The position numbers and the translations under genes were made by a program. From Bryopsis sp. KO-2023 (lineage: Eukaryota; Chlorophyta; Ulvophyceae; Bryopsidales; Bryopsidaceae), in NCBI GenBank assembly GCA_030272585.1, contig BSYQ01000009.1, positions 3,410,001-3,474,000 of the forward strand: DNA of 64,000 bases. The letters run 5' to 3'. The notes under the pieces are model-generated. The model worked only from the letters and a program-made list of their open reading frames with translations. It did not search any database and had not been told where the DNA came from. Position 1 is the first letter of the stretch. Every line of letters begins with the position of its first letter. Below are positions 49,302 to 63,267 of this stretch, in pieces.

Positions 49302-52300
49302 TTATAACCCTGGCATGGGGAAAGATGTGGAGAAAGTCAACACTTCCTCTTTGAGTGCTTTGACATCATCTCGCTTGACGCCCTCGGAGTCCATGTACAA
49401 TTTGAAATCCTTCTGCTTGGCTGGCTCGGGGGTCTTTGACTGTCCATCAATGGCAATTTGCACACCCCTATTCACACAGAAACAAAACTCATTTATGTGT
49501 GTTTTTCAGGTGTTGCATCCCAGTGCTGCTCCAGTACAAGATATGTGCACCCTCTCAAGAGAAAACAAATCGTGAAACAGCCACCGCTCCAATTTCTTCT
49601 CATTTTCTTTTTTTAAATGCCAGAAATTCTGGAGGCCTTGACAGATCCAATGAGGACATGTTCTCTTTCTTTCACAAGGAAAAGCACCAGCGAAAATAGG
49701 ATTCAAAACTTCACACAAAATACATGAAAAACATGCCTGTGTCAAAAATCAGACAAGGATACATACACTCCCATAAAAACACAAGGGGTCTTCCTTCACC
49801 GACCATTCTAATCCAAGAAAACCAACACTCAAAAAGGATGTGTGCGTACCGGTCAATGAGGTCCGCAACTTTTTTGAAGTCGTCCTCCTTGAAACCTCGG
49901 GTGGTCATGGCAGGCGTTCCGATTCTCATTCCTCCTGGCACCATAGCGCTCTTGTCTCCAGGCACGGCATTCTTGTTCAACGTGATGTGCACCATGTCCA
50001 AGACATGCTGAACACGAGCTCCATCAATACCCTTGGACTTCAGATCCACCAAAATCAGATGGTTGTCGGTTCCACCTGAAATGACCTGCAAAAAAAAACA
50101 CGCTTCCTGTCAGAGCAGGGATATAAAAGGCAAGCATTGTTTATATTGTGGTGGTGGTGGTGATAAGAACAAGAAAACCAATTGGAGCGATAAGAGTCTC
50201 CCTACAGATGCAATGGACCCCCCCTCTCATTAGTGAAACCACGGGATTGGGTGAGTAAATACCTTGTATCCAAGCTCCACGAATCTTGCTGCCATCGCTC
50301 GGCAGTTGCTGATCACTTGCTTCTGATACTCCACAAACTCAGGCGTTTTCGCCATTTTGAGTGCAACGGCCAGACCTGAAATTGTGTGGTTGTGGGGACC
50401 TCCTTGCAAGCCCTGGGCACACAACACCCATGTCAATTTTTATTATAATTATTACTATTTATTTAAGAAAATGTTATTATTTCCACAACCAAAGCGTTAC
50501 AGTACCAGAAAACATGAATGGGAATCAAAGGGGCTTACTGGGAAAACCGCCGAGTCGATTTTGTCTTTAAGCTCCTTCTTGTAGAAGATCATTCCACCTC
50601 TGGGACCCCTCAGCGACTTGTGAGTGGTGGTCGTGACGATGTCCGAGTGCTCGAACGGGTTGGCTTGCAGTCCAGCCGCCACCAATCCAGACACATGGGC
50701 CATGTCAGTCATGAGGTATGCTCCCACCGAATCGGCGATCTCTCTCATTCGGGCAAAATCGAAGTTTCTGGAGTAGGCAGAAGCTCCGGCGATGAGAATT
50801 TTGGGTCTGAAAAGAGTCGCTGTTTTTTGCAACATGTCGTAGTCGATCAGCCCGGTCGATTCGTCCAGCCGGTAAGGCATGGACTCGAAGTAGACGGACG
50901 TTGCTGAGACTCGGCGTTTGGGAGTCATGAAACCATGAGTCAAGTGACCACCTTGAAACGGCAAGAAAAAGGACATTCGTTGAAGCGTGCCAATGACACG
51001 TGACGTTCAGTTTTTCGTAGACAGCAATGAATTACGTAAGCAAAATGAGTTGTCTCATGAACTGCATGCAGGCAGTTCTACACGACTTTTCCCCAACAAA
51101 TGGCAAGACTCCCTGGGATGAACACGAAAAAAGTAACGGAAAGGGACCAAAACTGACATGGTGGTCCCAACTGTCGATTCAACAACTACAGAGCATCTGT
51201 AGTCCCAACTGCAGATTCATTGCCTTGCTCACCGTGGGGAAGATCGAGTCCCATGATACGGTCATGTGGGTTGAGCAAAGCAGTGTAAACAGCAAAATTG
51301 GCAGGCGACCCTGACAAGGTTTGGACATTCACACCCCACTCGTCTGAGGACACCCCAAACAAATCCAGTGCTCGTTTCTGAGGAGAGAAATAACCAGCAA
51401 TCACATGAAGGTCCGAGAATAATAACTTCTTCTTCACCAGAGGAGGCATGTGTGGATTGAATCAGTTTGTGTTGTCTCATATGAAAGCCATGTTAGGTAT
51501 AAAAAAAAGGGCTAAAAATTGGGCAGCGTAGGACAACTTCTTCATTCAAAGTGTTGAAATGGAATCTTTCAAAGAATTCATTCAAAATTCAAATTCACCG
51601 TCCTTCATCAGTAGCGGTCAGAAAATAAATAGAAAAAAAAGGAAAGAAGCAACGAAGCACCTCAGCACTGTTTTTTTTGTTTTTTCTTCCGAACATATCT
51701 GACCGTGACTAATTTGATCACTTTATTACCATCATTATTGTTATTAAGATTCTTTATTAGTAACAAATGCCCACCTCACACAAAAGCTCCGCTTGATCAA
51801 TGAACTCGTTTCCACCATAATATCTGGCATTTGGCCTTCCCTCCGAGTACTTGTTGGTCATGCAGGAGCCGACTGCAGTCATGACCTTTAGAAAAAACAA
51901 TAAAAAATAAAGATAAAGGGAATGCAACACCATCAGAACAGAAAATCACTCAGCATACTCCAATTTTTCCAACAGCAGCATGCCTTCAACAAAATTGAAA
52001 TAAGCTTTCGATCTACAAAAAAAAAATCGAAAAAAAAAAAAAAGAAATTGAAAAAAAATCGATTTGAATGGACGGAAGATCGGCTTCCAACTACAAATCC
52101 AGGGGACGACCAAAACCTATCGATACAGGTGGAGATGTCGACACGTGAAAAACACACGTGAGCACGGAGGAAACGGAGAAAATCAGTTGAGAAAACTGGC
52201 TGCGAAGGGAAACTGTATTGTATCCACCATAAATACTACTAACCGCTCGAGACGTGAAGTTCTCTGAAGCGATCAGCTCCAAGCCGGTGACCTGCGACGA

Positions 52301-52820
52301 AAACGAAACAGAAACTAAATCAACAGGAGAAAAAGTTCACACGTTGGTGAAGTCACGACGTCCATCCAACTTTGAAACCCCAAAAGTGATCAGCCTGTGT
52401 GATCTGCTGCTCAAGGTTGTCCAGAAAGAATCCTCACTTGTCTATTTTTCTCGTTGGCAATGATGGCAGCAATTTCGGGATCCACCTCCTCGAGAGTTCC
52501 ATCCTTCTGGAACAGAAGGGACTCTGATTTCACAGAAAATATGAAAGAACCACCTTCAGATCGAAACCAGTCCAGGGCAAACCAATCCCTGTTGCACGTG
52601 AGGCAGCCAACTCGCAAAAAACAATGATCTCAGCCGCCGTTTTGGACGCCAGACACTAACCCTCTGCTTTCATCACGCCAGCAACTCCGTTCATCTGCAC
52701 TTTCGGACGCGAAAAACGGCCCCCAACCGCGGGTCTCAGGAAACGGGTTCGAGTGGATTTCTGGAGAGTGCACGACCTGGTGACAGAGCTGTGGTTAGCG
52801 TTCTGGAGGATGGCGTTCAT
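49302..52820 (-). CDS. SHMT: Serine hydroxymethyltransferase, probably organellar
   Basis: Nine exons, 52820-52661, 52523-52438, 52291-52244, 51885-51775, 51377-51233, 50951-50539, 50412-50263, 50085-49850 and 49467-49302 (TAA), close in frame to 504 residues. Family motifs run in order: [61 protein letters not shown], then the pyridoxal-phosphate lysine Lys295 in [27 protein letters not shown] and [15 protein letters not shown] follow, and the end is FPMPGL. The enzyme interconverts serine and glycine with tetrahydrofolate, feeding one-carbon metabolism. About 50 residues precede the family core and are rich in Arg, Ser and Thr with hardly any acids, which suggests a mitochondrial or plastid targeting peptide. 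The second exon begins at AGTCCC, fixed by phase. Confidence 0.95.
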
Positions 52821-53067
52821 TCCGAAATTGCTGTGTTTTGGGTGCTTCGACGATCGACTGACACTTGAAAGGCGCGAAATTATTATGATCCTACTAAACC
52901 CCGTCAAGTCGTCCGCCAACCGGACGGTGGGAAAATTCTAGACAAATGTCAAACGCTTCCTGCCACACGAAAGCAGAATGTAACGCTTTTTTGGGGGGGG
53001 TACCGGTATTCTCGCTGTGATCGGATTCGCTTGTTTTTTCTTGGAACGATGTTGACAACTTTATGCA

Positions 53068-53114
53068 TGCATTTTAACAGCATGGATGCATCCGTGCATT
53101 TTAACAGCATGGAT
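53068..53114. repeat. Two-copy tandem duplication
   Basis: The 20-base word gcattttaacagcatggatg occurs twice, separated by about 7 bases. No function is apparent. Confidence 0.8.
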
Positions 53115-54148
53115 GGAAATCCCAGAGGTACTCCCCACCAGCCACAGCGTCGAAACATTCTTCGTCTTTTTCCCAGGTCCAAAAAACTTCACACAGCCAG
53201 CGAGACACAGGACAATGAGACCCCAAGGCAATCGTCGTTAATATTACTTTTTGATGAGCACTTAAAACTCCCTTTTTTGTTCTCCAAAGATACATTGATC
53301 CCATGTCAAAACAGGTCTGGCCTATGGAAGCACCCCCGAAGCAACGTCCAAAAAGAAACTGAAAATCATCATCTATAATATGTTAGTCCCACCCCAACAC
53401 CCTCCAAAAAACTTCCACAAACTGGACTCTTCAATTTTTTCCAAAACTGCTTTCCCACGGTAATCTTCAAAGATATGATTTGATTTCGATTAAGTCATAT
53501 ATGTCAGCTGGACAAGGAAAAATATGCAGAAAGCCCCCCCCCCAAAAAAAAAAATTGGGTTCAAAATCATTGGGTTTTGAAATTCACAAAACAAAAACAC
53601 AACATGCATGTGTACAAAACTCTTCCTCATCTTGACAGTCCCTCCCCCAAAGAGAGGTGGAAAAAAACAAACATTAAAGGATTTTCCCTTCTCTGTTGAA
53701 TTGAATTGGTTTTGCTTTTTCGAAACAAAAAACCCATTTTTTCCATGAGTTTCCCTACCTGAAAAGAGCAACAACAAATTCCCAAAACTGAACGAATCAC
53801 CAGCGATTTCAAAATGGAACATGAACATAGAAAAATGCATAATCATGACAGAGTATTTCACCGACAAGATTTCCAATGCCATACAGTGGAAAATGTTCCT
53901 TCCTCCCCCCCTTCTCTGCAAAAAAAAAATTGAGAAAATCATGGCAAGATCCCTGATTCCCACTTCAACAAAAATCATCCGACACACACCTCTAACCCAG
54001 GGATGTTTTGGGGTCCATCTTTTGATATTTTTTATACATCCCCCCCTCCCCCTTTTTTTTCCCTTGAAAGTCTTTTTTCGCACACCTCTGGTCCCATGGT
54101 GAAACCGTACCAACATCTCTACTTTGTTTTATTTCGTTCTGTTTTCTC

Positions 54149-54175
54149 CCCCCCCCCCCCCCCCCCCCCCCCCCC
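54149..54175. repeat. Poly-C tract beside the GDH stop codon
   Basis: An uninterrupted run of about 27 C (G on the coding strand), some 18 bases beyond the GDH stop on the minus strand, so inside the expected 3' UTR. The length is likely to vary between reads or individuals. Confidence 0.9.
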
Positions 54176-54192
54176 GCCTCCCGCCCCCCTCC

Positions 54193-56899
<2,707 letters not shown>

Positions 56900-57376
56900 C
56901 CCCAAGCCCGCTCGACGACGAACACTTGTTCGATAGCAGAGTCACGCAGGCAGGAAAAAAAATAAGGACGGTCGTGAAATATTTTCGCCGAGCGTTCGTT
57001 TGTAGCGACGAGTGTCCTCTTCTCTACAAACGCGAACGTAACGCAAGCGCTGGCGACACGAAACAAAGGCGTCGTAAAAACGTCTCCGAGACGTCACGCA
57101 AACGCATGAGAAGATTTCACAACGGTGCAACCATAATTTTCTTGATTTTATCATTTTTTTTGTTAAATGAAGCCAAAATTCCCCCCCCCCTCCCTCCCCT
57201 TCCTTCAAAACAGTTGGATGATGATTTCCTTCCACTGAATCTCATTTGTGTCAAAAGCAGTCGATCACAATAGCAGCCGTTCCGTACAAAACCACTGAAT
57301 ATCATTAGGGTGAGGAGTTCCTGAAGAAGGTTTGGAATGGGGTGCAACAGAACCCCATGTGTTTGGGTGTATTTTG
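56900..57376. other. Intergenic: GDH promoter side
   Basis: About 480 bp upstream of GDH and downstream of the next minus-strand gene. The word gacgagtgtc and several CG-rich patches occur near 56990-57100. No gene supported. Confidence 0.4.
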
Positions 57377-58419
57377 CTACGAAGAGGCTTTCTTGGTGAG
57401 CATGGAGTACTTTGCCGAAGCCTCCACATATCGGGTGAATTCATCTCTCCTGCGAAAATGATCCTTGTCCAGCATCCCAAATTTCTTCATCGTTGCCAAC
57501 TGCAACCACCATACATTGTACAATTGATTGGGCAGTGTGGTACAATTCAATACAAACAAAATCGAATGTTGCGATGTTCCTATATTTTTGGGTTTAACAG
57601 CTCCTACGATCAATCTTGAGAAGAAGAATTAATACGAAAAAGTTTTAAGGGGTTCAAAACTGTGGCCAAACAGTTGACTCATCTCATGCAGGTCTAGTAA
57701 ATGAGATATTCTCAGGAGAGGATCGTCCGATTTTTAGCTGAAAGGTTGATTTAAATCTCAATTTTTTTGAAAGCCAGCTGGCAGTGGTACCTCTTCTTCA
57801 TCCCAAACATAATCCTGTTTGAAGCTGCTGACGGTTTGCTGTCCATCTCTCTGGAGGTAGCCTGGATTCGACACCCACATGCTTCTGGACAGTTGGGCCC
57901 CCATCGCCAGTTCTGGATCTTGTTTGATGGTTTTGGTGAAATCCGGCACATCGAATCGTCGCCCGATGGTGGTGCCTGGAGGGATGCCTTTTTCTTCTTT
58001 GCATGGTTTGATTTTTCCGCTTTCTTCTTGCTCACGCAAGAATTTTCGCTGCACCCTGAGGGTTGGCCCCAACAAAAGAAAGAAAGGTACATGTGTTGTT
58101 GCTCTTTCCCTTTTTTTGAGAACCTGTTGATGACTTTTTGGGTTTGGGTGGTGGTTTGTTCAATGCAGGCTGAGTTGATTTGATTTGATTCAATGTACAT
58201 GACATTTACTCAGTGCTTGTTTTTTAAGCCTTTACGCTTATAGGGTCTGTTTTTTCTTTTTCTTTTTTTTTTGTGCAGAAGTGGGGTTGTGAGGATGACT
58301 AATCCATACGTCATGCATCAGTGAGGAGGAGCCATCCACCTTTGTTCCCTTCTGATGGCTTCTTCCATCATGGCCGATTTTTGAGAATCCATGTACTCCA
58401 CGCGCTCAAACGCAGACAT
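57377..58419 (-). CDS. Unknown 155-residue charged protein
   Basis: Three exons, 58419-58340, 58055-57791 and 57499-57377 (TAG), with clean GT-AG junctions in phases 2 and 0. The protein starts MSAFERVEYMDSQ and passes through a charged helix (EEAIRREQ, QRKFLREQEESG). It then has RRFDVPDFTKTIKQDPELAMG, an aromatic stretch near residue 100 (SMWVSNPGYL, FKQDYVWDEEE), and a basic helical end (MKKFGMLDKDHFRRRDEF). There is no signal peptide or membrane segment. I do not recognise the family. The layout, short helices with Tyr/Trp/Pro patches, is seen in some axonemal microtubule-inner proteins, but that is only an impression. Confidence 0.65.
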
Positions 58420-59344
58420 TTTTACAACCTCCTCTTCGAAAAAGAAAAAGAAAAAAAAACTCGCAGGGGAGCAAAAGAGAAAGAAATGCAACGTCAGGCG
58501 AGAAGAGATGTGCAAGGAAAAGCAAGAAACCGATGGATGTTCCAATTGGTGTTTAGCTCCGTTGGTGGCGCTGTTCCAGAAACAGAGTACGATCGAACAA
58601 AGGGTCAAAGAGAAAGCTTTGACCAAAATAGAAAAAATAACACAGAAAAGCGATTCACTCAGTTCCTTGTGGGCTTGCTTGGTTTCTGAGCGTGTGCTCT
58701 GAGCTCTGTTCTGAGCGTTCACATATCCACCAAACGAATGCAAGTCGAAAAAGCCACCCTTTTCCTTGCTGGGTAATGTTGGGTTTTCTTTTCTCCCCTT
58801 ATTAAGTTCTGGCTCCTTTGGTGGACGGGAGGGTTGGGATGGAGAGAGTTTCAATATTCGAGGGGTGAATTTTTTGTGAATGTTGCATCAAGAAGTGGTT
58901 CGGAGCGAAGCCGGCTTGGCCAGCAATGGTGGACTGAGCGAGTGCCGCCCAATCACGCATCCCGCCTTCGAATGTTGCATTTCTACGCCGCCTTTTTCCC
59001 CCCAAAAGCATCCCTGTGAAAACTTTCCTTCCAGCGAATCCACACGATTTCCTCCACAAAGAGAGCGGGGAATCCAGACGAATCCTATCTCGTAAAATCG
59101 AAGCAAAATCGTATCTTGAAATTCCGTTTCTGGCATTTCCGAATAAAGCGCAACGCCGCGATGTAGTGATCATTTCCCCACCCTCCGGAGCCGTTTCGCT
59201 TTAAATTCGACACCAGTCAAGAATTCCGTTTTCCCTTCGCTTCTTCCCGTCCGCCACGTTACAAAAAACCCGACACGTGCGCCACGGACGGCGAGCCGAG
59301 AACTTCGACACTCTGGTGCTCCCGCATTCTCGCTCGTGTTCAAA
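58420..59344. promoter_or_regulatory. Divergent intergenic region
   Basis: Between divergent starts of the 155-residue gene (minus) and the 298-residue gene (plus). Several long frames overlap on both strands, for example at 58802-59204, but none has homology I recognise. Confidence 0.35.
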
Positions 59345-60241
59345 ATGGGAGGCCTGGTGGACGATATTCTGAACCTGCGGGTAGCCACCGCTGCATTGAG
59401 TTCGCTGTGCGACCCCACCCAAGTCCTGTCTTCGGGATATTCCCTGTGCGAAACGGTCGTTTCCGAATATAGTTTGTGCGGGCGGGCGACCAGGGAGCTC
59501 CCCGCGCTCGGGGAGATGTTAGTCAGGGGCAAGCGCACCTATTCGGAGGCGATGGGGTTTATTCAAAAGGGCAGCAAAGCGAATCTGGAAAGCGTCAAGG
59601 GTTTTCGAAGAAAGGTGGAGGAACGGCACCCGCAGACGATAATCGCGCACCTGGAACGATTTCTCAAGTTCTTGACCGAAGTGGACGATCGACTGGGGGC
59701 TTTGGAGAAGTGTTGTCGGGGGGTTGAGCAGCGCGCGTCGCAACTGGGGGAAACTTGCTGGAAGCACCGGGGGCTCAAATCGGCTGCGGGGGGTTTTCTG
59801 CTCGTGTCTGGTTGTTTCGCGTTGGTGATGGCGGTCGCTGCTGTGGCTACACGCCGCACAGACGTCGCAGCGTCCAAAGCGTCGGAAGGGATGGCGGCCT
59901 TGATGGGGAGAGTACAACCAATGAATACTGGATTATCGGGCGGTCTCGCCGCTGTGTTGGGCGCGAGGGCGTCGTCGAACGCCGCGGCCCACGCTCGCCT
60001 ATCCACCAGTTTTAGAAAGCTGTCGGAAAGAATGCGGGAGCAAACCGCCGCGGTTCGAACCTTGGCCACGAGATTTCAACGGCTGGTGAAAGCCACCGAA
60101 TCCGTGTTGGTGCTGTTCAGAGTGCAGGGCGTCGTGGGGAGCTTGGACCAAGCGGTTTGGGTGGAGCTTTTGGAATGGGTTGACGTGTCCAACGCGTTTT
60201 TCCTCCAACTCGTCAAAGAGACGACCCCGTTAGTCACGTGA
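59345..60241 (+). CDS. Unknown 298-residue helical protein with a central hydrophobic hairpin
   Basis: One intronless frame starting at an ATG in good context (aaaATGG) and ending TGA. The sequence looks almost entirely helical. The N-terminal part (1-140) has heptad-like runs (LERFLKFLTEVDDRLGALEK). A central hydrophobic stretch at about 150-168 (FLLVSGCFALVMAVAAVA) and a second small-residue stretch at about 186-210 (MAALMG, GGLAAVLGA) follow. Another helical region with LSERMREQTAAVRTLATRF comes last. Composition is rich in Ala, Leu and Arg, and the gene is more GC-rich than its surroundings. No family is recognised. Coiled coils flanking a hydrophobic hairpin occur in apolipoprotein-L-like and other membrane-active helical proteins, but no homology is claimed. 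Confidence 0.65.
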   Translation: MGGLVDDILNLRVATAALSSLCDPTQVLSSGYSLCETVVSEYSLCGRATRELPALGEMLVRGKRTYSEAMGFIQKGSKANLESVKGFRRKVEERHPQTIIAHLERFLKFLTEVDDRLGALEKCCRGVEQRASQLGETCWKHRGLKSAAGGFLLVSGCFALVMAVAAVATRRTDVAASKASEGMAALMGRVQPMNTGLSGGLAAVLGARASSNAAAHARLSTSFRKLSERMREQTAAVRTLATRFQRLVKATESVLVLFRVQGVVGSLDQAVWVELLEWVDVSNAFFLQLVKETTPLVT

Positions 60242-62052
60242 TAGGCGCCACCTCCTCTCGTTTGTCGATGTTGGGTTTTCCTTTTGTTTGCTTAGTGTTC
60301 TTTTCTCTTTCTATTCCCCCGTCCCCTCGTCCTTGCTTTCGGAGTGAAAAAAAACCCCACCTGAAAGAAAAATTGTATTTTTTCTTGGGGGGAGGGGGAG
60401 GGTTGATTTGTGAAAAGACTTTTTTTTTCCTTTTTTCTTTGTGGAAAAGAAACGAATCAATCAATAATGAGAGGGAAGCGAAAAGAAGAGGAAAAGAAGG
60501 AAAACAGTTGTTGCTGTTTTTTCTGCTTCTAGCTGAGCGAACAATTTGGAGGAGTTGGACGGAAAGGGAAAAAAAAAGAACAGAAAAGGGAAAGTTTCTT
60601 CTTTGCTTTGGAGAGGGTGGGGTAAGGGAGTTGAAAAGCTGGAAAACTACAAGTGATAGTTGTTGTTTTTTCTTCTTTTTTTTTTGGGGGGGGGGTGAGA
60701 GTTTGTGGCCGAAAATGCGAAAAAAAAAACAAAAAAAACACAAAAAAACACGAAAAAGCTTTGTATCTTTTTTTTTTTGGAGATGGATTTTGGAAATGCT
60801 TTAAATTTGTAAGACCTCTTTTTGGTCCTGTTTTGCCGATCAAGGAGCTCAATTTGCTGACAGACAGACAGACAGACCATCGATGGGGAAACCAGTGTGT
60901 ATTATTTTCTTTCCACGTTACCTCTTATGGAGGTGATGGCTGGACGGAAAGTTGAGAAAGGGAGGGGGTTGGGGGAAAAATGGATTGACTTTGGCAGGCG
61001 ATGTGGTGAGGATCAATGGAGGATCAATGGATCAATGAACCATCATGGCACAAGGAATGAAAAATCGCTCAAGGATTATTTGGTGAAGGGTATGATGCTC
61101 ACCCTAGCACGTCAGTTATTTAGAATGGCTGCTGTTTTCTCACTCTACCCCCTCCCCCCCTTCCCCCCCCAAAAAGAAGAAAAAAAAAGAGAGAGAGGAG
61201 AAGAAGAAAGGAAATGGAAATGGATAGGAAAAATTCTTCTCACAAGAGGAAATGAACCTTTGGCCCCCATCCCCGCCCCGACAATTTGAGAATTCACTTT
61301 GGAGTTTCAGGGGGAAAAAAAAAAACAGGAAAAAAGAAAAAAAACCCAGAGCACCACTGTAGCAAAAGGGGGAAAAAGAAATATGAGGGGGTCTGGACAT
61401 CAGTAGCTTTCGCATCGTTTTCGGGGGGAAACAAGAATTATATATATATATATATCAAAAAAAAAAAGACATCATTTGTTTGGAAAACAGACATTAGGGA
61501 AAAGGGCATAGAAAAGTGTGTAAAAGCCAATTGGCCACCGTTGGATGATGTTTTTTTCCGGGAAAAAAAAAAAGAGGAATGCTCTTTTTTGTTGTGCTGT
61601 GTCTCCTTTCGGCAGGGGGGGAAAAACGATGTGAATTCATTTTTTTTTTCATGCTAGATTTTAGGATCGTGCGGAATTCTGTTTGTGTTTTTTTTCCCCC
61701 TTTTTTCTTGCGCAATCGATCCTTTCCAATCATTTTCAGATATTGACGGCCGTTTTTGTTTTTTTTTTGCCAATTTTTTTTTTTTTTTTTCAAAATGTCG
61801 AAAAACTTTTTTCTTGGTGAGATGATTTCGGGTAGGTCCAACAAAAGGGAATACTGGCTTCCGGTGGCCCCACTTTTTTTTTTTTTTTTCTTATTATTAT
61901 TGCTATTTTTAATGTCAGGGACTGGGGTGTGTCCAGCCGCTGGTGGTGTTATTGGAGACATTGATATTTATGATTGAATTCTTGATTGGCCTATGAAAAG
62001 TTGCTGTGTAGAGCGAAACCAAATTGTTTGAAGTAAAATTGTTGCTATTGTG
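60242..62052. other. Low-complexity intergenic region
   Basis: Homopolymers and purine-rich runs, a (CAGA)n patch at about 60859-60876, and an (AT)n patch at about 61440-61455. Long frames here are Lys/Phe/Pro-rich artefacts of the composition. No gene seen. Confidence 0.6.
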
Positions 62053-62057
62053 TCGGA

Positions 62058-62265
62058 TGTTGATGGTGTTCCTTGGTTGAGACTCAGTCGGGGACAGTTC
62101 GACCCGACTTCTTACGAAAGTCTAGGAAACCATGTTGTGAACCAATCGTTTTTACACGAAGAGTTATCCAAAGTATCACGGTCTTTCCTTATATGTTCCC
62201 CTAGTTTCTGTCAGGTAGGCGAAACGCCATATGCGATCCACTAATTCGATCGCGTACAATCAACA
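62058..62265 (+). repeat. 5' LTR of the TRIM-like element
   Basis: 208 bp, TGTTGATGG...AATCAACA. Nearly identical to 63055-63262. It differs by one missing A near the start and by scattered changes in a stretch of about 30 bases near 62130-62155. Confidence 0.85.
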
Positions 62266-62355
62266 TGGGCCCACCCACCTGGAACTGTAGAACTCCGAAA
62301 GAAAAAAAACATGGGCCCACCCACCTGGAACTGTAGAACTCCGAAAGAAAAAAAA
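62264..62355 (+). repeat. Two perfect 46-bp tandem copies at the start of the element interior
   Basis: Units 62264-62309 and 62310-62355 are identical, beginning catgggcccacccacctgg and ending in eight A. The first unit overlaps the CA end of the 5' LTR, so the presumed primer-site sequence is duplicated. Confidence 0.9.
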
Positions 62356-63054
62356 CCTGAAAGCCCCGAAAGGAAAAAAATAATCGAAATCCAAAAAACC
62401 TCCCAACGCTCACGGTTCCCACGTGATAACTTCAGAAAAAACCAAAAAGGTCGCAAAACACAATGATGGACCATTCCAAAAACAAGGACCCCATAAATCC
62501 ATGCATGGAAAAAATAAGCCCACATTGTACCGCATCATAATTTCACTCCACTCTCGACCCCAAACCTGACTTCTTTGTCCTGCGTCGCTCAGGCCACGAC
62601 TACTTTGATACGTCGATTCCAGGTCGTCAAAAAAAACATCTCTGTCGGTCAGTTTTCAAACTCCCAACGCCCACCCGCCCAGTCGCATCACTCTTGACGT
62701 CCCATGCTCTTCTCTGGCGGGGACTGTGATATTTGGTCGACTCTTGGTGTCAGGTGTCGTTTCAGTGGTAGAAAACTGCCAATGTGACGCGCGCGCGCTC
62801 ACGTCCATTGTTACTCCAGGTCTTACTGCTTCCGTCCTCAGCCGAGCGACTCTCGTCTCGTCAAATTGAACGAGGGACTCCCATACGTCCCATCAAATAT
62901 CGTTCAAAAGCAAACGACGTGACACTCGCATAGCGCACCGAACTTCAAGCGCAAAGGCTCGACTTGGACTCGCTCCTGGGGTGGTTGTCGACATGTTGCT
63001 CACGCTCGTCAGAGGGACGATCGCCCAGGAAGCGTCACTTCGGCTCCGAAACCA

Positions 63055-63262
63055 TGTTGAATGGTGTTCCTTGGTTGAGACTCAGTCGGGGACAGTTCGA
63101 CCCGACTTCTTACGAAAGTCTAGGAAACACGCATTGAACCAAACGCTTTTACACGAAGAGTTATCCAAAGTATCACGGTCTTTCCTTATATGTTCCCCTA
63201 GTTTCTGTCAGGTAGGCGAAACGCCATATGCGATCCACTAATTCGATCGCGTACAATCAACA
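63055..63262 (+). repeat. 3' LTR of the TRIM-like element
   Basis: 208 bp, TGTTGAATGG...AATCAACA, followed at once by the TCGGA target duplication. Confidence 0.85.
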
Positions 63263-63267
63263 TCGGA

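Larger units (their letters stand above)
52821..54192. other. Intergenic: SHMT promoter side and GDH 3' flank
   Basis: Contains the two-copy word gcattttaacagcatggatg at about 53068-53114 and a homopolymer-rich end. The poly-C run next to the GDH stop is listed separately. No gene seen. Confidence 0.5.
62053..63267. mobile_element. Small non-autonomous LTR retrotransposon (TRIM-like), complete with TSD
   Basis: Two direct repeats of 208 bp, 62058-62265 and 63055-63262, each begin TGTTGA and end TCAACA, the inverted TG...CA ends of LTRs. The bases just outside, 62053-62057 and 63263-63267, are both TCGGA, a 5-bp target-site duplication. The internal 789 bp begin with TGG directly after the 5' LTR, where a tRNA primer site would lie. 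They carry no gag, protease, reverse transcriptase or integrase frame, so the element must have depended on enzymes from elsewhere. No strong polypurine tract is seen before the 3' LTR. The LTRs differ by a few substitutions and single-base indels, so the insertion is not brand new. Element strand is not certain but the TGG placement favours plus. Confidence 0.85.

Noticed and set aside
58802..59204. Long frames on both strands between the two divergent genes
   Set aside because: They overlap each other and match no family; the region is better explained as promoter DNA.
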